DNA of 64,000 nucleotides from Adiantum capillus-veneris (taxonomy: Eukaryota > Streptophyta > Polypodiopsida > Polypodiales > Pteridaceae): contig CM043963.1 of the NCBI GenBank assembly GCA_014529385.2, positions 103,336,912 to 103,400,911 on the forward strand. The letters run 5' to 3'. The notes beneath the pieces were generated by a model. The model was not told the origin of the DNA. It did no database searches and saw only the letters and a list, made by a program, of their open reading frames with translations. The position numbers were made by a program, and so were the translations under genes. Within the stretch, counting starts at the first letter, position 1. Every line of letters starts with the position of its first letter. Shown here piece by piece: positions 10,908 to 23,517 of this stretch.

Positions 10908-11863
10908 TGTTGACCGTTGGGTCAACAACACAACATAACTCAAGTTTTGTACCAAAGTCTTATCTTTTGCGAGTTATGAAATGCTGCGGATTATGGCTAT
11001 AAACATCATTTGTAATGAGTAGTTATTCTAGTTTCAGAAGCCGAGGTGCAATGGCACTTCCAGATTGTAAATACAAAGCCATTTGACCCTTTCAACCCCA
11101 TTTTTGGTTAAACCTAAGGTAGCTTTAGTATATAAGGTACCTAGGTCATTTTGTAAAAAAAGACTTTTAATCATAATCAAAACTTAGCGCTGCCGTCTAC
11201 TGTGTGTGAGAGAGAAAGAGAGTGAGCGTGAGCTTTATCCTCTCGCTACGCCCGGTTCTCTCAACACATTGGAGATCCGAATGCACCATTAATGTAGGCT
11301 CGAGGAGAGCTACGCAACAACGCCAAGCATTCCATGCGAGACGAAGCGCACATGCCGACGCATCTACGAGCTATTTGTGGTCGTAAGTGTATCAAACGAT
11401 GTCTGTTTTCTGCGTGCTAGTAGTCTATAGAATTGTGGCGACATAAGCTACGCATAGGAACTCATAAATTTCAGTTTCGGGCACATTCAAAATTCTGCTC
11501 TGTCATCCTACGTGTTTTCGCCAGATGGGATTAGAGTCAAGGTTTTGAGTGTAGAAGCTTAGGGACAAGTGTATCCTAGTGAGGGGATGGTGTTCCTTAA
11601 GTTTCGTATGAATCTGGCATGATTAGGTGCGTTACCTTCCGTATGTGTGTATGTGGCTAGGTGGTGTAGTTGAGAGCAGTGAGGTTATTGATTGGGTTTA
11701 GTTGGCCTTCTTGAGTGTTGTATGTGTAGGATGGTATCATCCTGACAAGCTTAAGAGATTTCCTCCGTGTGCCTATCGTGTCTTTTGTGTCCTCGACTGA
11801 CATTATGTTGATCTAGGTAGTGTTTGCATGCACTTCATGGGTGTGTGAGTCGCCTGTCCAACA
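10908..11863 (+). repeat. E1 3' LTR
   Basis: 956 bp, TGTTGACC to TCCAACA, homologous to 3777-4907 but with a single copy of the 176-bp unit. It carries its own TATATAAG at 11129-11136. Satellite sequence resumes directly after it with ACCATTCTAA. Confidence 0.9.
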
Positions 11864-14800
11864 ACCATTCTAAACATGTCTTAAAGTTAGGTGTATTCAA
11901 ACTTGGCCATCATAACACTTGTAATTTTACACAATCTTTGTGGGATATATCCTAGATACACCACTTGGCCATTTAGATTGAGAATGGGAAAGTAGGTGCA
12001 TCAAAGATCCACCACTTGGCCATTGTAACAAAGGCTTGAAAAGTGGATGCAATTGTTGGTGTCTCATAGATCCACCACTTGGCCATTCTAACCATGTCTT
12101 AAAGTTAGGTGTATTCAACACTTGGCCATCAAAACACTTGTAATTTTACACAAGGTTGGTGAGATGACTAGATCCTAGATCCACCACTTGGCCATTTAGA
12201 CTAAGAATTGGAAAGTAATCAAATATCCACGATTCGGCCATTATAACAAAGGCTTGAAAAGTGGATACAATTGTTGGTGTCTCCTAGATCCACCACTTGG
12301 TCATTCTAACCATGTCTTAAATTTAGGTGTATTCAACACTTGGCCATCATAACACTTGTAATTTTACACAATGTTTGTGAGATGAGTAGGTCCTAGAACC
12401 ACCACTTGGCTATTTAGACTACAAATTGGGAAGTAGGTGCATCAAAGATCTACCACTTGGCGATTAACAAATGCTTGAAATGTGGATTCAATTGGTGTGT
12501 CCTAGATCTACCACTTGGCCATTCTAACCATGTCTTAAAGCTAGGTGGATTCAACACTTGTCCATCATACGAGTTGTAATTTTACACAATGTTTGTGGGA
12601 TGAGTAGATCCTAGCTCCACCACTTGTCCATTTAGAGTAACAAATGTGTAACTAGGTGCATCAAAGATCCACCACTTGGCCATTCTAACCATGTCCGAAA
12701 GTTAGGTGGATTCAACACTTGGCCATCATAACACTGGTATTTTTACCACTTGGCCATTTAGACTAAAATTTCAGAATTAGATACATAAAAGATACACTAC
12801 TTGGCCATCATAGCACTTATAATTTTACACAATGTTTGTGGGATGAGTAGATCCTAGATCCACCACTTGGGCATTTAGACTAAAATTTTGGAATAAGATA
12901 CATCAAAGATACACTACTTGGCCATCATAACACTTGTAATTTTACACAATGTTTAGATCCACCACTTGGACATTTAGACTAAAATTTTAGAATTACATAC
13001 ATCAAAGATACACTACTTGGCCATCATAACAGTTTTGATTTTACACAATGTTTGTGGAATGAGTAGATCATAGATCCACGAATTGTCCATTTAGACACAA
13101 ATTATAGAATTAGATACATCAAAGATACACTACTTGGCCATCATAACTCTGGTAATTTTACACAATGTCTATGGGATGAGTAGATCCTAGATCTACCACT
13201 TGGCCATTTAGACTAAAATTTCGGAATTAGAGACAACAAAGATACACTACATGGCCATTAGAACAAAGGCTTGAAGTGTGGATCTAATTGTTGGTATCTC
13301 CTAGATCCAACACTTGGCCATTCCAGCCATGTCTTAAAGGTAGGTGCATTCAACACCTGGCCGTCATAACACTTGTATGATGGCCAAGTGCATTCAACAC
13401 CAGGGCATCATAACACTTGTAGTTTTACAAAATGTTTGAGAGATGAGTAGATTCTAGATCCACCACTTGGCCATCTAAACTAGGAATTGGGAAATAGGTG
13501 CATCAAAGATGCACCACTTGGCCATTAAGACAAAGGCTTGAAATGCGAATCCAATTGTTCGTGTCTCCTAGATCTACCACTTGGCCAGTTAGGTAGATTC
13601 ACTACTTGGCCATCATAACACTTGTAATTTTACACAATGTTTGATGGATGAGTAGATCCTACATCCACCACTTGGCCATTTAGACTAAGAATTGGGAAGT
13701 AGGTGCATCAAAGATCCATCACTTGGCCATTATAACAAAGGCTTCAATTGTGGATCCAATTGTTGGTTTCTCCTACATCCACCACTTGGCCATTCTAACC
13801 ATGTCTTAAAAAAAGGTGGATTCACCACTAAGCCATCGTAACACTTGTAATCTTATACAATGTTTGTGGGATGAGTAAATCCTAGATCCACCACTTGTCC
13901 ATTTAGGGTAAGAATTGGTAAGTAGGGGCATCAAAGATCCACCAATTGGCCATAATAACAAAGGCTTGAATTGTAGATACAATTGTTGGTGTCACCTAGA
14001 TCCACCACTTGGCCATTCTAACCATGTCCTAAAGCTAGGTGCATTCAACACTTGACCATCATAACACTGGTAATTTTACACAATGTCTATGGAATGAGTA
14101 GATACTAGATCCACCACTTGGCCATTTCGACTTAAATTTGGAAATTAGATATATCAAAGATCCACCACTTGGACACAAGAATGAAGGCTCGAAGTGTGGA
14201 TCCAATTGTTCGAATCTCCTAGATCCACCACTTGGCCATTCTAGACATGTCTTAAAGGTAGGTGCATTCAACACTTGGCCACCATAACACTTGTAATTTA
14301 ACACAATGTTTGTGGGATGAGTAGATTTTAGATCCACCACTAGGCCATTTAAACTAGGAATTGGAAGTAGGTGCATCAAAGATCCACCACCTGGACATTA
14401 TAACAAAGGCTTAAAATGTGGATCCAATTGTAGGTGTCTCCTAGATCCACCACTTGGCCAGTTAGGTGGGTTCAACACTTTTCCATCATAACACTTGTAA
14501 TTTTACACAATGTTTGTGAGATCAGTAGATCCTAGATCCATCACTTTTCTCTTTAGATTAAGAATTGGTAAGTAGATGCATCAAAGATCCACCACTTGGC
14601 CATCATAACACCGGTAATTTTACACAATGTCTGTGGGATAAGTAGATCCTAGATCCACCATTGCCCATTTAGACTATAATTTGGAAATTAGATACATCAA
14701 ACATCCACCACTTGGCCATTAGAATGAAAGCTTGAAGTGTGGATCCAATTGTTGGTATCTCTTGGATCCACCACTTGGACATTCTAGCCATGTCTTAAAG

Positions 14801-16029
14801 GTAGGTGCATTCAACACTTGGAGCCACCACTTGGACATTCTAGCCATGTCTTAAAGGTAGGTGCATTTAACACTTGACGATCATAACACTTATAATTTTA
14901 CACAATGTTTGTGGGATGAGTAGATACTAAATCCACCACTTGGCCATTTAGACTAAGAATTGGAAAGTAGGTGCATCAAAGATCCACCACTTGGCCATTA
15001 GAACAAAGGCTGGAAATGTGGATCCAGTTCATTGTGTCTCCTAGATCCACCACTTGGCCCTTCTAACGGTGTCTTAAAGTTAGGTGCATCCACCACTTGG
15101 CCATTCTAACCATCTCTTAAAGTTAGGTGCATTCAACACTTGGCCATCATAACACTTATAATTTTACACAATGTTTGTGGGATGAGTAGATTCTAGATCC
15201 ACCAACTGTCCATTTAAACTAAGAATTGGGAAGTACGTGCATCAAAGATCCAACACTTGGCCATTATAACAAAGGCTTGAAATGTGGGACCAATTCTTGG
15301 TGTCTCCTCCTAGATCCACCACTTGGCTAGTTAGGTGGATTCAACACTTGGCCATCATAACACTTATAATTCTACACAATGTTGGTGGGATGAGTAGATC
15401 CTAGATCCACCACTTGTCCATTTAGAGTAAGAAGTGGTAAGTAGGTGCCTCGAACATCCACCACTTGGCCATTATAACAAAGGCTTGAATTGAAAATACA
15501 ATTGTTGGTGTCACCTAGATCCACCACTTGGCCATTATAACCATGTCCTAAAGTTAGGTGCATTCAACACTTGGCCATCATAACACTGGTAATTTTACAC
15601 AATGTCTGTGGGATGACTAGATCCTGGATCCACCACTTGGCCATTTAGACTACAATTTGGAAATTAGATACATCAAAGATTCACCACTTGTCCATTAGAA
15701 TGAAAGCTTTAAATGTGGATCCAATTGTTTGTATCTCTTAGATCCACCACTTGGCCATTCTAGCCATGTCTTAAAGGTAGGTGCATTCATCACTTGGCCA
15801 TCATAACACTTGTCATTTTACACAATGTTTGTGGGATGAGTAGATCCTATATCCACCGCTTGGCAATTTAGACTAAGAATTTGGAAGTAGGTGCATCAAA
15901 TATCCACCACTTGGCCATTATAACAAAGGTTTGAAATGTGGGTCCAATTGTTGGTGTCTCCTGGATCCACCACTTGGCAATTCTAACCATGTCTTAAACT
16001 TAGGTGAATTCAACACTTGGCCATCATAA
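11864..16029. repeat. Satellite block 2
   Basis: About 4.2 kb of the 223-bp satellite, with a sub-region (12760-13330) rich in a variant reading GATACACTACTTGGCCATCA. Successive units near 12069 and 12287 are 218 bp apart. The block is collinear with about 56330-60702: for example the shortened variant CACTTGGCGATTAA at about 12455 matches 56925, and both blocks run into the same spacer module. Confidence 0.92.
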
Positions 16030-17226
16030 TTGTCACCACTTGATCTCTTTGCTTGGCACAAAGGTTGCTTTTGTGCATAAATAGTAAAAGGCTGCAGGCT
16101 AGAGAGGTCAAGTGTCACCACTTTTTCTCTAAAAAACCTTCTTTGTTACATCGTGCAAGTAGGTGCTTCAAATCTATGCTTATTAGAGGTGAATAATCTC
16201 ATCCTAATGTATAGTTTACGATTTTTTAATTCCTAGGTATATGGTAATACTTGCAAATTTTGTACAACATATACTTAAGAAGTGTCTTTATTATACAGCG
16301 TGCAAATGTTGAATTCATACATGTTTTTGTTTGAAGATCATGTCTCTAACGCGTCATGATACAAGGTGACCTCTTACTATTCTAGTTGAGTGGCATTGTT
16401 TGCAAGAATGGCTTAAGGAACTGTCATATCATGAAGCTTTTATGGTGGCACAAAGCTCTCCTGAAGCAATGTGGCTCCCACTACACAAAAAATCATTATG
16501 CTAACATGGAGAGATCTCTAGTAGGACAATACAACAACTTTTTGTCAGCAACACACTCTTTCCTAACATGAGGGCATCCCCACTAGAGATATTTTTGTGT
16601 GATAGGTCACTCCATGAGCATACCATGTCATATAACGGCACTACCCTGTGGAAGTTGCTCACGAATGTATGTTTATCAAAGTTAATGAGAAGAAATTTGG
16701 ACTTTTTTGTTTGTTGTGTGTAAGAGCACTCTAGGTCTACCATATTTTAGATTGTTTGTTGATAACTTAAATAATATTTGTAGTCACTTAAAGTGTAATT
16801 TTTTTTAAAGTTGGTAAAATTGTACATGAGAAGACATGATAAAGTACAAGAGATCTTGACGATATAAACCTCGATGAGATTCCTACCATGCACTTATGAC
16901 ACCATACGTCTTTTTAAACCCTTTGACTTCTATTGTTGTGGGAAGTCCAACGGGGGGCCTACTTTCAAATTTTTATCATAACTTTTTTTTTAATGAAATT
17001 TTGGTCATTTTAAAGTTTGTACACATTCTAGGATTTCATTCTGATTGTTTTCCCTCAGTTTCAAATTTTGACCGAGTACACTCCTTGGAAGCCACTTTTG
17101 AAGGTGTTAGGACGAGATTATGGGAAAGTTTTGTATGTAGGAAACAGAGTCCTTAACACAATAAAAAAACATTGGTTCTTTGAGTATTTTTAGATTCCAT
17201 GGTTTTAATGCTCGTTGGAGCCCGTA
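16030..17226. repeat. Spacer module, copy 1
   Basis: Non-satellite sequence of about 1.2 kb embedded in the array, with homologues at 34688-34964/40732-42757 and 60703-61596. It starts after ...CCATCATA with TTGTCACCACTTG and ends at GGAGCCCGTAGAT, where satellite resumes. Near its start lie a TATA-like ATAAATA (about 16077) and a short inverted repeat. Short ORFs shared by copies (for example 16386-16571) match no family I know. It may be an old transposable element amplified with the satellite. Confidence 0.75.
16037..16114 (+). promoter_or_regulatory. Inverted repeat flanking a TATA-like box in the spacer
   Basis: CACTTGATCTCT (16037-16048) and AGAGGTCAAGTG (16103-16114) are inverted repeats with one mismatch, and ATAAATA lies between them. 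The arrangement is kept in the copies near 34695 and 60710. A core promoter is possible but unproven. Confidence 0.35.
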
Positions 17227-18871
17227 GATGCACCACTTGGCCATTAGAACAAAGGCTTGAAATGTGGATCCAATTGTTGGTGTCTCCTAGATCCACCACT
17301 TGGCCATTCTAACCATGTCTTAAAGCTAGGTGTATTAAGCACTTGGCCATTGTAACACTTATAATTTTACACAATGTTTGTGGGACTAAGATACACAACT
17401 TGGCCATTTAGACTAAGAATTGGTCAGTAGAGGCATCAAAGATCCACCACTTGGCCAGTATAACAAAATCTTGAAAAGTGGATCCAATTGTTGGTGTGTC
17501 CTAGATCCACTACTTGGTCATTCTAACCATGTTTTAAAGTTAGGTGTATTCAACACTTGTAATTTTACACAATGCTTCTAGGATGAGTATATTCTACATC
17601 TAGCACTTGTCCATTTAGAGTAAGAATCGGTAAGTAGGGGCATCAAAGATCCACCAGTTCGTCATTATCACAAAGGCTTGAATTGTAGATACAATTGTTG
17701 GTGTCAGCTAGATCCACCACTTGGCCCTTCTAGCCATGTCCTAAAGTTAGGTGGATTCGACACTTGGCCATCATAACACTTGTAATTTTACACAATGTTT
17801 GTGAGATGAGTAGATCTTTGATCCACCACTTGTCCATTTAGAGTAAGAATTGGAAAGTAGGTGCATCAAAAATTCACCACTTGGCCATTAGAACAAAGGA
17901 TGGAAATGTGGATCCAGTTCATTGTGTCTCCTAGATCCACCACTTGGCCCTTCGAACGGTGTCTTAAAGTTAGGTGCATCCACCACTTGGCCATTCTAAC
18001 CATCTCTTAAAGTTAGGTGCATTCAACACTTGGCCATTATAACACTTGTAATTTTACACAATGTTTGTGGGATGAGTAGATTCTAATTTTACACAATGCT
18101 TCTAGGATGAGTATATTCTACATCCAGCACTTGTCCATTTAGAGTAAGAATCGGTAAGTAGTGGCATCAATGATCCACCAGTTCGTCATTATCACAAAGG
18201 CTTGAATTGTAGATACAATTGTTGGTGTCAGCTAGATCCACCACTTGGCCATTCTAACCATGTCCTAAAGTTAGGTGGATTCAACACTTGGCCATCATAA
18301 CACTTGTAATTTTACACAATGTTTGTGGGATGAGTAGATACTAAATCCACCACTTGCCCATTTAGAGTAAGAATGGGAAAGTATGTGCATCAAAGATCCA
18401 CCACTTGGCCATTAGAACAAAGGCTGGAAATGTGGATCTAGTTCATTGTGTCTCCTAGATCCACCACTTGGCCCTTCTAACGGTGTCTTAAAGTTAGGTG
18501 CATCCACCACTTGGCCATTCTAACCATCTCTTAAAGTTCGGTGCATTCAACACTTGGCCATCATAACACTTGTAATTTTACACAATGTTTATGGGATGAG
18601 TAGATTCTAGATCCACCACTTGGCCATTTAAACTAAGAATTGGGAAGTACGTGCATCAAAGATCCAACACTTGGCCATTATAACAAAGGCTTGAAATGTG
18701 GGACCAATTCTTGGTGTCTCCTCCTAGATCCACCACTTGGCCAGTTAGGTGGATTCAACACTTGGCCATCATAACACTTATAATTCTACACAATGTTGGT
18801 GGGATGAGTAGATCCTAGATCCACCAGTTGTCCATTTAGAGTAAGAATTGGTAAGTAGGTGCCTCGAATAT
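17227..18871. repeat. Satellite block 3
   Basis: Satellite resumes directly after spacer copy 1. Its variant order matches 42758-44300 and 14-872. Within the block, two stretches (around 17573 and 18092) both carry the GCTTCTAGGATGAG variant, showing a local duplication of about 520 bp. It ends with AATAT, the left target duplication of E2. Confidence 0.92.
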
Positions 18872-19601
18872 TGTAAAGTCCCCACCCCGTCGTTTTCAAT
18901 GGCGGATCTGATGGTGAACCCGATGGCCACTAGATCTATTGCAGAAGCAAACAAAATGGTTCAGGGTTCTACTAGCGGACGATCTCTCATCACAAAGTGT
19001 GTCGAGTTCGAGCCTACTAGCAGAATCACCGCATGCATAGGTGTGAGAAAAACCACCTCTTAGAGACTTAATGACAGATGAATCTTACCTTAATTATATC
19101 TTAATGCATAACAGAGATGTATCTAAATCAGCTACAATATTAATGCGTGATAGAAAGAGTGATTCTCATCAATCTACACAATTACCAGCTTACCGATTAA
19201 TTTCTATGCTACCTAGAGAGAGAAAATTCTAATAATCGTGCACTAATCATCAATTAAGAGTAATGAATGGCTGACAATTCAGCTATGGGATGATGATTAC
19301 ATAATAGAATATGGTTAAGGAGAATTTAGAGAGTAATTATAGAGAATTACGACTAGGAATAATCATAATAGACGAGAAATTTAGATGGTAATGAAAACGA
19401 TTTGCAGAAAGCAGTAATTAAACCGTGGTTACCGTGATTAAGGGCTGATAATCCTCTCAATTCTCTGATCTAATCGAGCTTCTTGAGGCGAGAATTCAAT
19501 AGCAACTCCCTCCTTGCTTCTCCTTCAAAAGGTGTGTGTTGTGGCAGCACCTTCCCAGAGTGTGTGTAGGTGTGTGTGTGTGTGCACTGTGTGTGTGTGA
19601 G

Positions 19602-19651
<50 letters not shown>

Positions 19652-20320
19652 CAGGTCTTTAAATAGGCTCCTACAAGCTAAAAATTGATTTGTGCTGCTA
19701 TAAGCATATGAGTGAGCACTCAGTCTCTGCATTGGCAAGTTCAGTTCCCCTACCCACCAAGTGTCAGGTTGGCTTGGTTGACTGACTCTGAGACTTACTT
19801 ACTGGCTTGGAAACTCTTCCAGGACTCCCACAAAGCAAGAGGACGCCCCCTAGCTGCTAAAGCTGATCTGGAGTGGGTTGGAACCTGCTCCCACACAGTC
19901 CCGGGCCCCCGTTACCTCCCCGGGCAATTTTGAGAAAATTTGATTTTAGGCTAAAACGTGTCATACGAGTCGGATTTTGATGCCGAAAATTGCTATAGCA
20001 AGCTCTAACTAAGGCGTAATGGCCCGAGTACCTGCCATGTTTAGCAGCCCCCGAGGTCCTAAAATGCATTTTTTTGAAATTTGGGATACGGGTGTAGTTT
20101 TTCGAGACGATCAAAACTGGACGGGTCGGGTGACCAAAAACTTACTATTTTTGGAATTTTTTTACAAAAATTATTTTAATTCACAATTCGAAGCTTTAAA
20201 AAATTCTAAACATCATGGCACTGACAGAATCTGGAAAACTGCTAAAAATAGTAACTTATTCCATTAATTTCATTTCAAGGTACAATGGTGTTCTTTTTGA
20301 TCGGGGTCAAAGAGCTTACA
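18872..20320 (-). repeat. E2 left LTR (internal deletion)
   Basis: TGTAAAGTCC...GCTTACA, 1449 bp against 2900 bp for the middle LTR. About 1465 bp equivalent to 25595-27055 is missing. The junction at about 19018-19021 is a 4-bp microhomology, GCAG, present at both ends of the lost segment. It is the 3' LTR of internal copy A. Confidence 0.9.
19557..19665 (-). repeat. GT/CA microsatellite beside the LTR TATA box (left LTR)
   Basis: Alternating GT on the plus strand to 19650, followed by TTTAAATA at 19658-19665. On the minus strand this reads TATTTAAA and then (CA)n, so the microsatellite starts a few bases downstream of the probable promoter. The same arrangement occurs at 27594-27688 and 33425-33483 with different lengths. 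Confidence 0.8.
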
Positions 20321-20328
20321 ACCTCCCC
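20321..20328 (-). promoter_or_regulatory. E2 copy A polypurine tract
   Basis: ACCTCCCC on the plus strand (GGGGAGGT in element sense), directly inside the 3' LTR. It is identical beside the middle LTR at 28344-28351. Confidence 0.7.
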
Positions 20329-20351
20329 AACGTGAAAAATTTGAGATGTCC

Positions 20352-21920
20352 TCATCTCAAGAATGTGTTTGGGTAATTCTTTATAAGCGTTGGTTCGTCC
20401 TCCCAAGTTGCATCTTCTTCAGGGTAATCCTTCCACTTTACCAGATGCTCCGTGATAGTTCTGTTGCATAACTTCCTTTCCCTTTTGTCCAGTACGTAGT
20501 CAGGTTGGAGCTGGAGATATCCTTGTGCTGGCATGACTATCTGATCTGAGTCCAAGAATTGATCAGGGTTAGGAATATAGGGTTTGAGTAAGCTGACGTG
20601 GAATACATCATGAACCTTCAAGTTTGCAGGTAACTTTAGCTTGTAAGCTTGGTCACTCACAACCTTAATGATCTCGAATGGTCCACAGTACCTTGGGCTT
20701 AGCTTCTTAAATCTGCCTAGAGATAAGTTGCTTTTCTTTGGTCGAACTCACAGAAAAACCTTATCTACTTCTTTGAAAGTTCTTTCCGAACGGTTCTTAG
20801 TTGCATAGTGCTTCTGTCTATCCTGAGCGGCCTGAATGTCCTGGCGAATAGTTCTAGTGTGTGCTTCCATATCTTCTAACATCTTTCTAGAGGCTTCTAC
20901 CCTTATGGTTGGATTTGAGAAGTTCAGTGGTGCTAAACAATCCTATCCATAAAGAGCTTTAAAAGGTGACATTCCAATGCTTCTGTGTTCGGAAGAGTTG
21001 TAAGCATACTCCACCAAAGGTAGATATTGTAACCACTTCTTTGGCTCTTGCGAACAATAGGCTCTGAGAATGTCCTCGATGACTTGATTAACTCTCTCAG
21101 TTTGCCTATCTGTCTGTGGATGATACGTTGTACTGAAGGCTAATTGTGACCCAATAGATTGGAAAAGAGAAGTCCAAAATTTTGATGTAAACTTGGCATC
21201 TCTATCACTGACGATACTCTTGGGTAGACCATGTAACCTAAAAATCTCCTTGATGAATACCCGACTAACATCTGAAGCAGTAAAGGCTGTCTTTATGGGT
21301 ATTAGATGAGCCACTTTTGTGAGCATATCAACAACCACGAAAACAGAATCATAACCTCCTATAGAAGGTAATCCTGTAACAAAATCCATACTGATGCATT
21401 CACATTTCATCTGGGGTACGTCAAGAGGTTGAAGTTGCCTTGGTAACTTGATTCTTTCGGCCTTTATCCGCTAACAAGAAAGACACTGCCTCACATAGAG
21501 AAGTATGTCTCCTTTCATTCCAGTCCAAAAATAACTCCTTCTGACAGCATGAAGAGTCTTAGCATAGCCTGGATGTCCGGATGTAGGGCTATCGTGCGCT
21601 TCATATAAAATGGCCTTCTTTAAGGCTGGTTCTCTGGGTACACAGAGTCTATGTCTGTAGTAAAGACATCCTCCCATAAGAGAGTAATCTTTAGCTTCAG
21701 GCATCTTATTCTGCGGGACTAGAGATACTATACGTTGGTACTCTGGATCTACCAAAGATGCTTCTTTGATTCTATCCCAGATAGGGTTATTTGGAATAGA
21801 GATAGCTCCGAGAAAGGATTTCCGGCTAAGACCATCTCCAACTGCATTTTCCTTTCCTGGTCTATACTTTATGTCAAGGTCATATTCCTGTAATAGCTCT
21901 ATCCATCGTCGTTGTCGCAT
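20352..21920 (-). pseudogene. E2 copy A pol, 3' part: RNase H tail, integrase, chromodomain
   Basis: One minus-strand frame from 21920 to 20352. The start covers the end of RNase H (YRPGKENAVGDGLSRK), then the integrase zinc-binding region (HDSPTSGHPG ... CLSC). The catalytic core follows with Asp in ISMDFVTG, Asp in IVSDRDAKF and Glu in TERVNQ. After the C-terminal domain with HVSLLKPY comes a chromodomain with EHLVKWKDYPEEDATWE, which in this family directs integration by binding histone marks. In-frame stops: TAG 21471 and TAG 20943 (copy B has CAG at both), and TGA 20748 (copy B has CGA). The reading frame is shifted relative to the upstream RT frame. Confidence 0.9.
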
Positions 21921-23517
21921 ATTGAGAATAGGTTGAGTAAAACATCCATTTTAAGCTCTTGTGGTATTTAACCAGCTGAAACTTGCGCCCAAGAAGATAA
22001 TGTCTCCATAACTTCAGCGCATGAATAATTGCTAAAAGTTCCAAATCATGAGTAGGATAATTCTTCTCATGATCCCTCAGCTTTCGCGAAGTATACGCCA
22101 CTGGTCTTCCTTCTTGAGTAAGAACTCCGCCTAGAGAAAATTTGCTAGCGTCGGTCGCTACTTCAAATTCCTTGCTGAAATCTGGAAGCTTTAAAATAGG
22201 AGCCGAGACCAAGAACTCTTTTAGCTTAGCGAACCTAGATTCGTGCTCGGTCTTCCATTCGATCCTCATTCCTTTCTTCAGGATTTTCGTCAAAGGTGTA
22301 GCAATACGTGCATAATCCTTGACAAAAATCCTGTACCATCCCGTTATTCCAAGAAATCCTCTTACTTCGCTGACGGTGGATGGTTGAGGCGAATCAACCA
22401 TGTCCTTGACCTTGTCTGGGTCCACTGAAATCCCCTCAGCCGTTATGACAAATCCAAGATAGTTGACTTTTGGTGAGCAAAAAGTGCATTTGCTCTCTTT
22501 AGCGTAAAGTTGGTGTTTTCGAAGAAGATCAAGTGCTTTGCGAACATTTTCTTCGTGATTTGCCTCGTTCTTAGAGTATATCAGAATGTCATCAAAGAAA
22601 ACTAAGACAAAATCATCCAGGTAAGGTCTGAAAATATCCTGCATAAGTCGATTGAAGCTTGCAGGAGCGTTCATTAGACCAAAAGACATTACTGTGAACT
22701 CGTAGTGCCCATACCTAGTATTGAAAGCCGTCTTTGGAATATCCAATTCCTTGATCCTGATTTGGTAATATCCTGACCTTAGATCTATCATTGTAAATAT
22801 TTTGGCGCCGTGGAGTCTGTCCAAAAGTTCGTCAATCCTTGAAATTGGATACTTGTTCTTCACAGTTACCTGGTTCAGTCCCCGGTAGTCTATGCATAGC
22901 CTTAAGGTCCCATCCTTCTTCTTCTGAAAAAGAATTGGAGCACCCCAAGGAGAAGTACTGAGTCGAATGAATCCTTGCTCAATGAGTTGCCTAAGCTATT
23001 CTTTGAGTTCGATGGCCTCTGGAAGTGACATCTTATAAGGTCTTTTTGAGATAGGCTCACATCCAGGGATAGTCTCAATCTCATGATCTACCTCTCTATG
23101 TGACGGAAGATTCGTAAGGTCTTCGGGGAACACATCATCATATTCCCTCAACCAGTTTGGTTGAAGTGAGGTATCTGATTCGTCCACCTTGTTGAGCTTA
23201 ACTGCATAAATTTGCTGACCCTTCCTTAGTCCCATCAAAAGTCTGCTGGCCTTAACTAGAGTAGCCTTAGGTCTCCCATTTTCCCCTTGGATTAAGGCTT
23301 CATTACCCAAGTTATCTGTAAAAGTAAAGTTTCCTTGTGCACAATGTATGTGGGCCCTATTTTGCTTTAGCCAGTCTATCCCTAGTATCCCATCAAAGAA
23401 TCCTAAGGGTAGGGTTCGAAATTGGGCAAAAGTTGGGTGTCCCCCTAAATCAAAGTCGATTTTTCTTGCAGAATGTTGAGATACTACTTCCTTGCCGTTT
23501 GCTAACTCTACAACCAA
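21880..23517 (-). pseudogene. E2 copy A pol: protease end, reverse transcriptase, RNase H
   Basis: A continuous minus-strand frame of about 545 codons. It holds the second retropepsin motif (GILGIDWL), the conserved RT entry region, the substrate loop [11 protein letters not shown] and the catalytic FFDDILIYS (both Asp intact at 22588-22593). The RNase H start follows ([15 protein letters not shown]). A TAG at 22996-22998 replaces CAG of copy B. At 21939-21942 a run of four A (three expected) shifts the frame into 20352-21920. At about 23515 an extra base separates it from the gag/protease frame. Both shifts are also present in copy B. Confidence 0.9.

Larger units (their letters stand above)
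3777..11863 (+). mobile_element. E1: non-autonomous Ty3/gypsy-type LTR retrotransposon
   Basis: About 8.1 kb bounded by LTRs with TG...CA ends. The flanks GCCAT (3772-3776) and ACCAT (11864-11868) are a target duplication with one change. An uninterrupted paralogous target is near 56326. In order it holds: 5' LTR, tRNA-Asp-type primer binding site, a 1.7-kb leader, gag, an ORF with a protease remnant and W-x-P-K repeats, 1.7 kb of non-coding DNA, polypurine tract and 3' LTR. I see no reverse transcriptase, RNase H or integrase motif in any frame, so it would have depended on another element's enzymes. Gag and protease resemble the Athila/Tat branch; the lineage call is an inference. Confidence 0.9.

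Noticed and set aside
11927-16121. Short minus-strand ORFs with repeated WPSGGS-type peptides (also at 34577, 59079 and 60592)
   Set aside because: They are direct translations of the satellite unit (GATCCACCACTTGGCCA read in reverse) and repeat with it; there is no independent coding evidence.
19496-19738. His/Thr-rich ORFs over the GT/CA tracts (also 27453-27761 and 33283-33556)
   Set aside because: The composition comes solely from translating the dinucleotide microsatellite.
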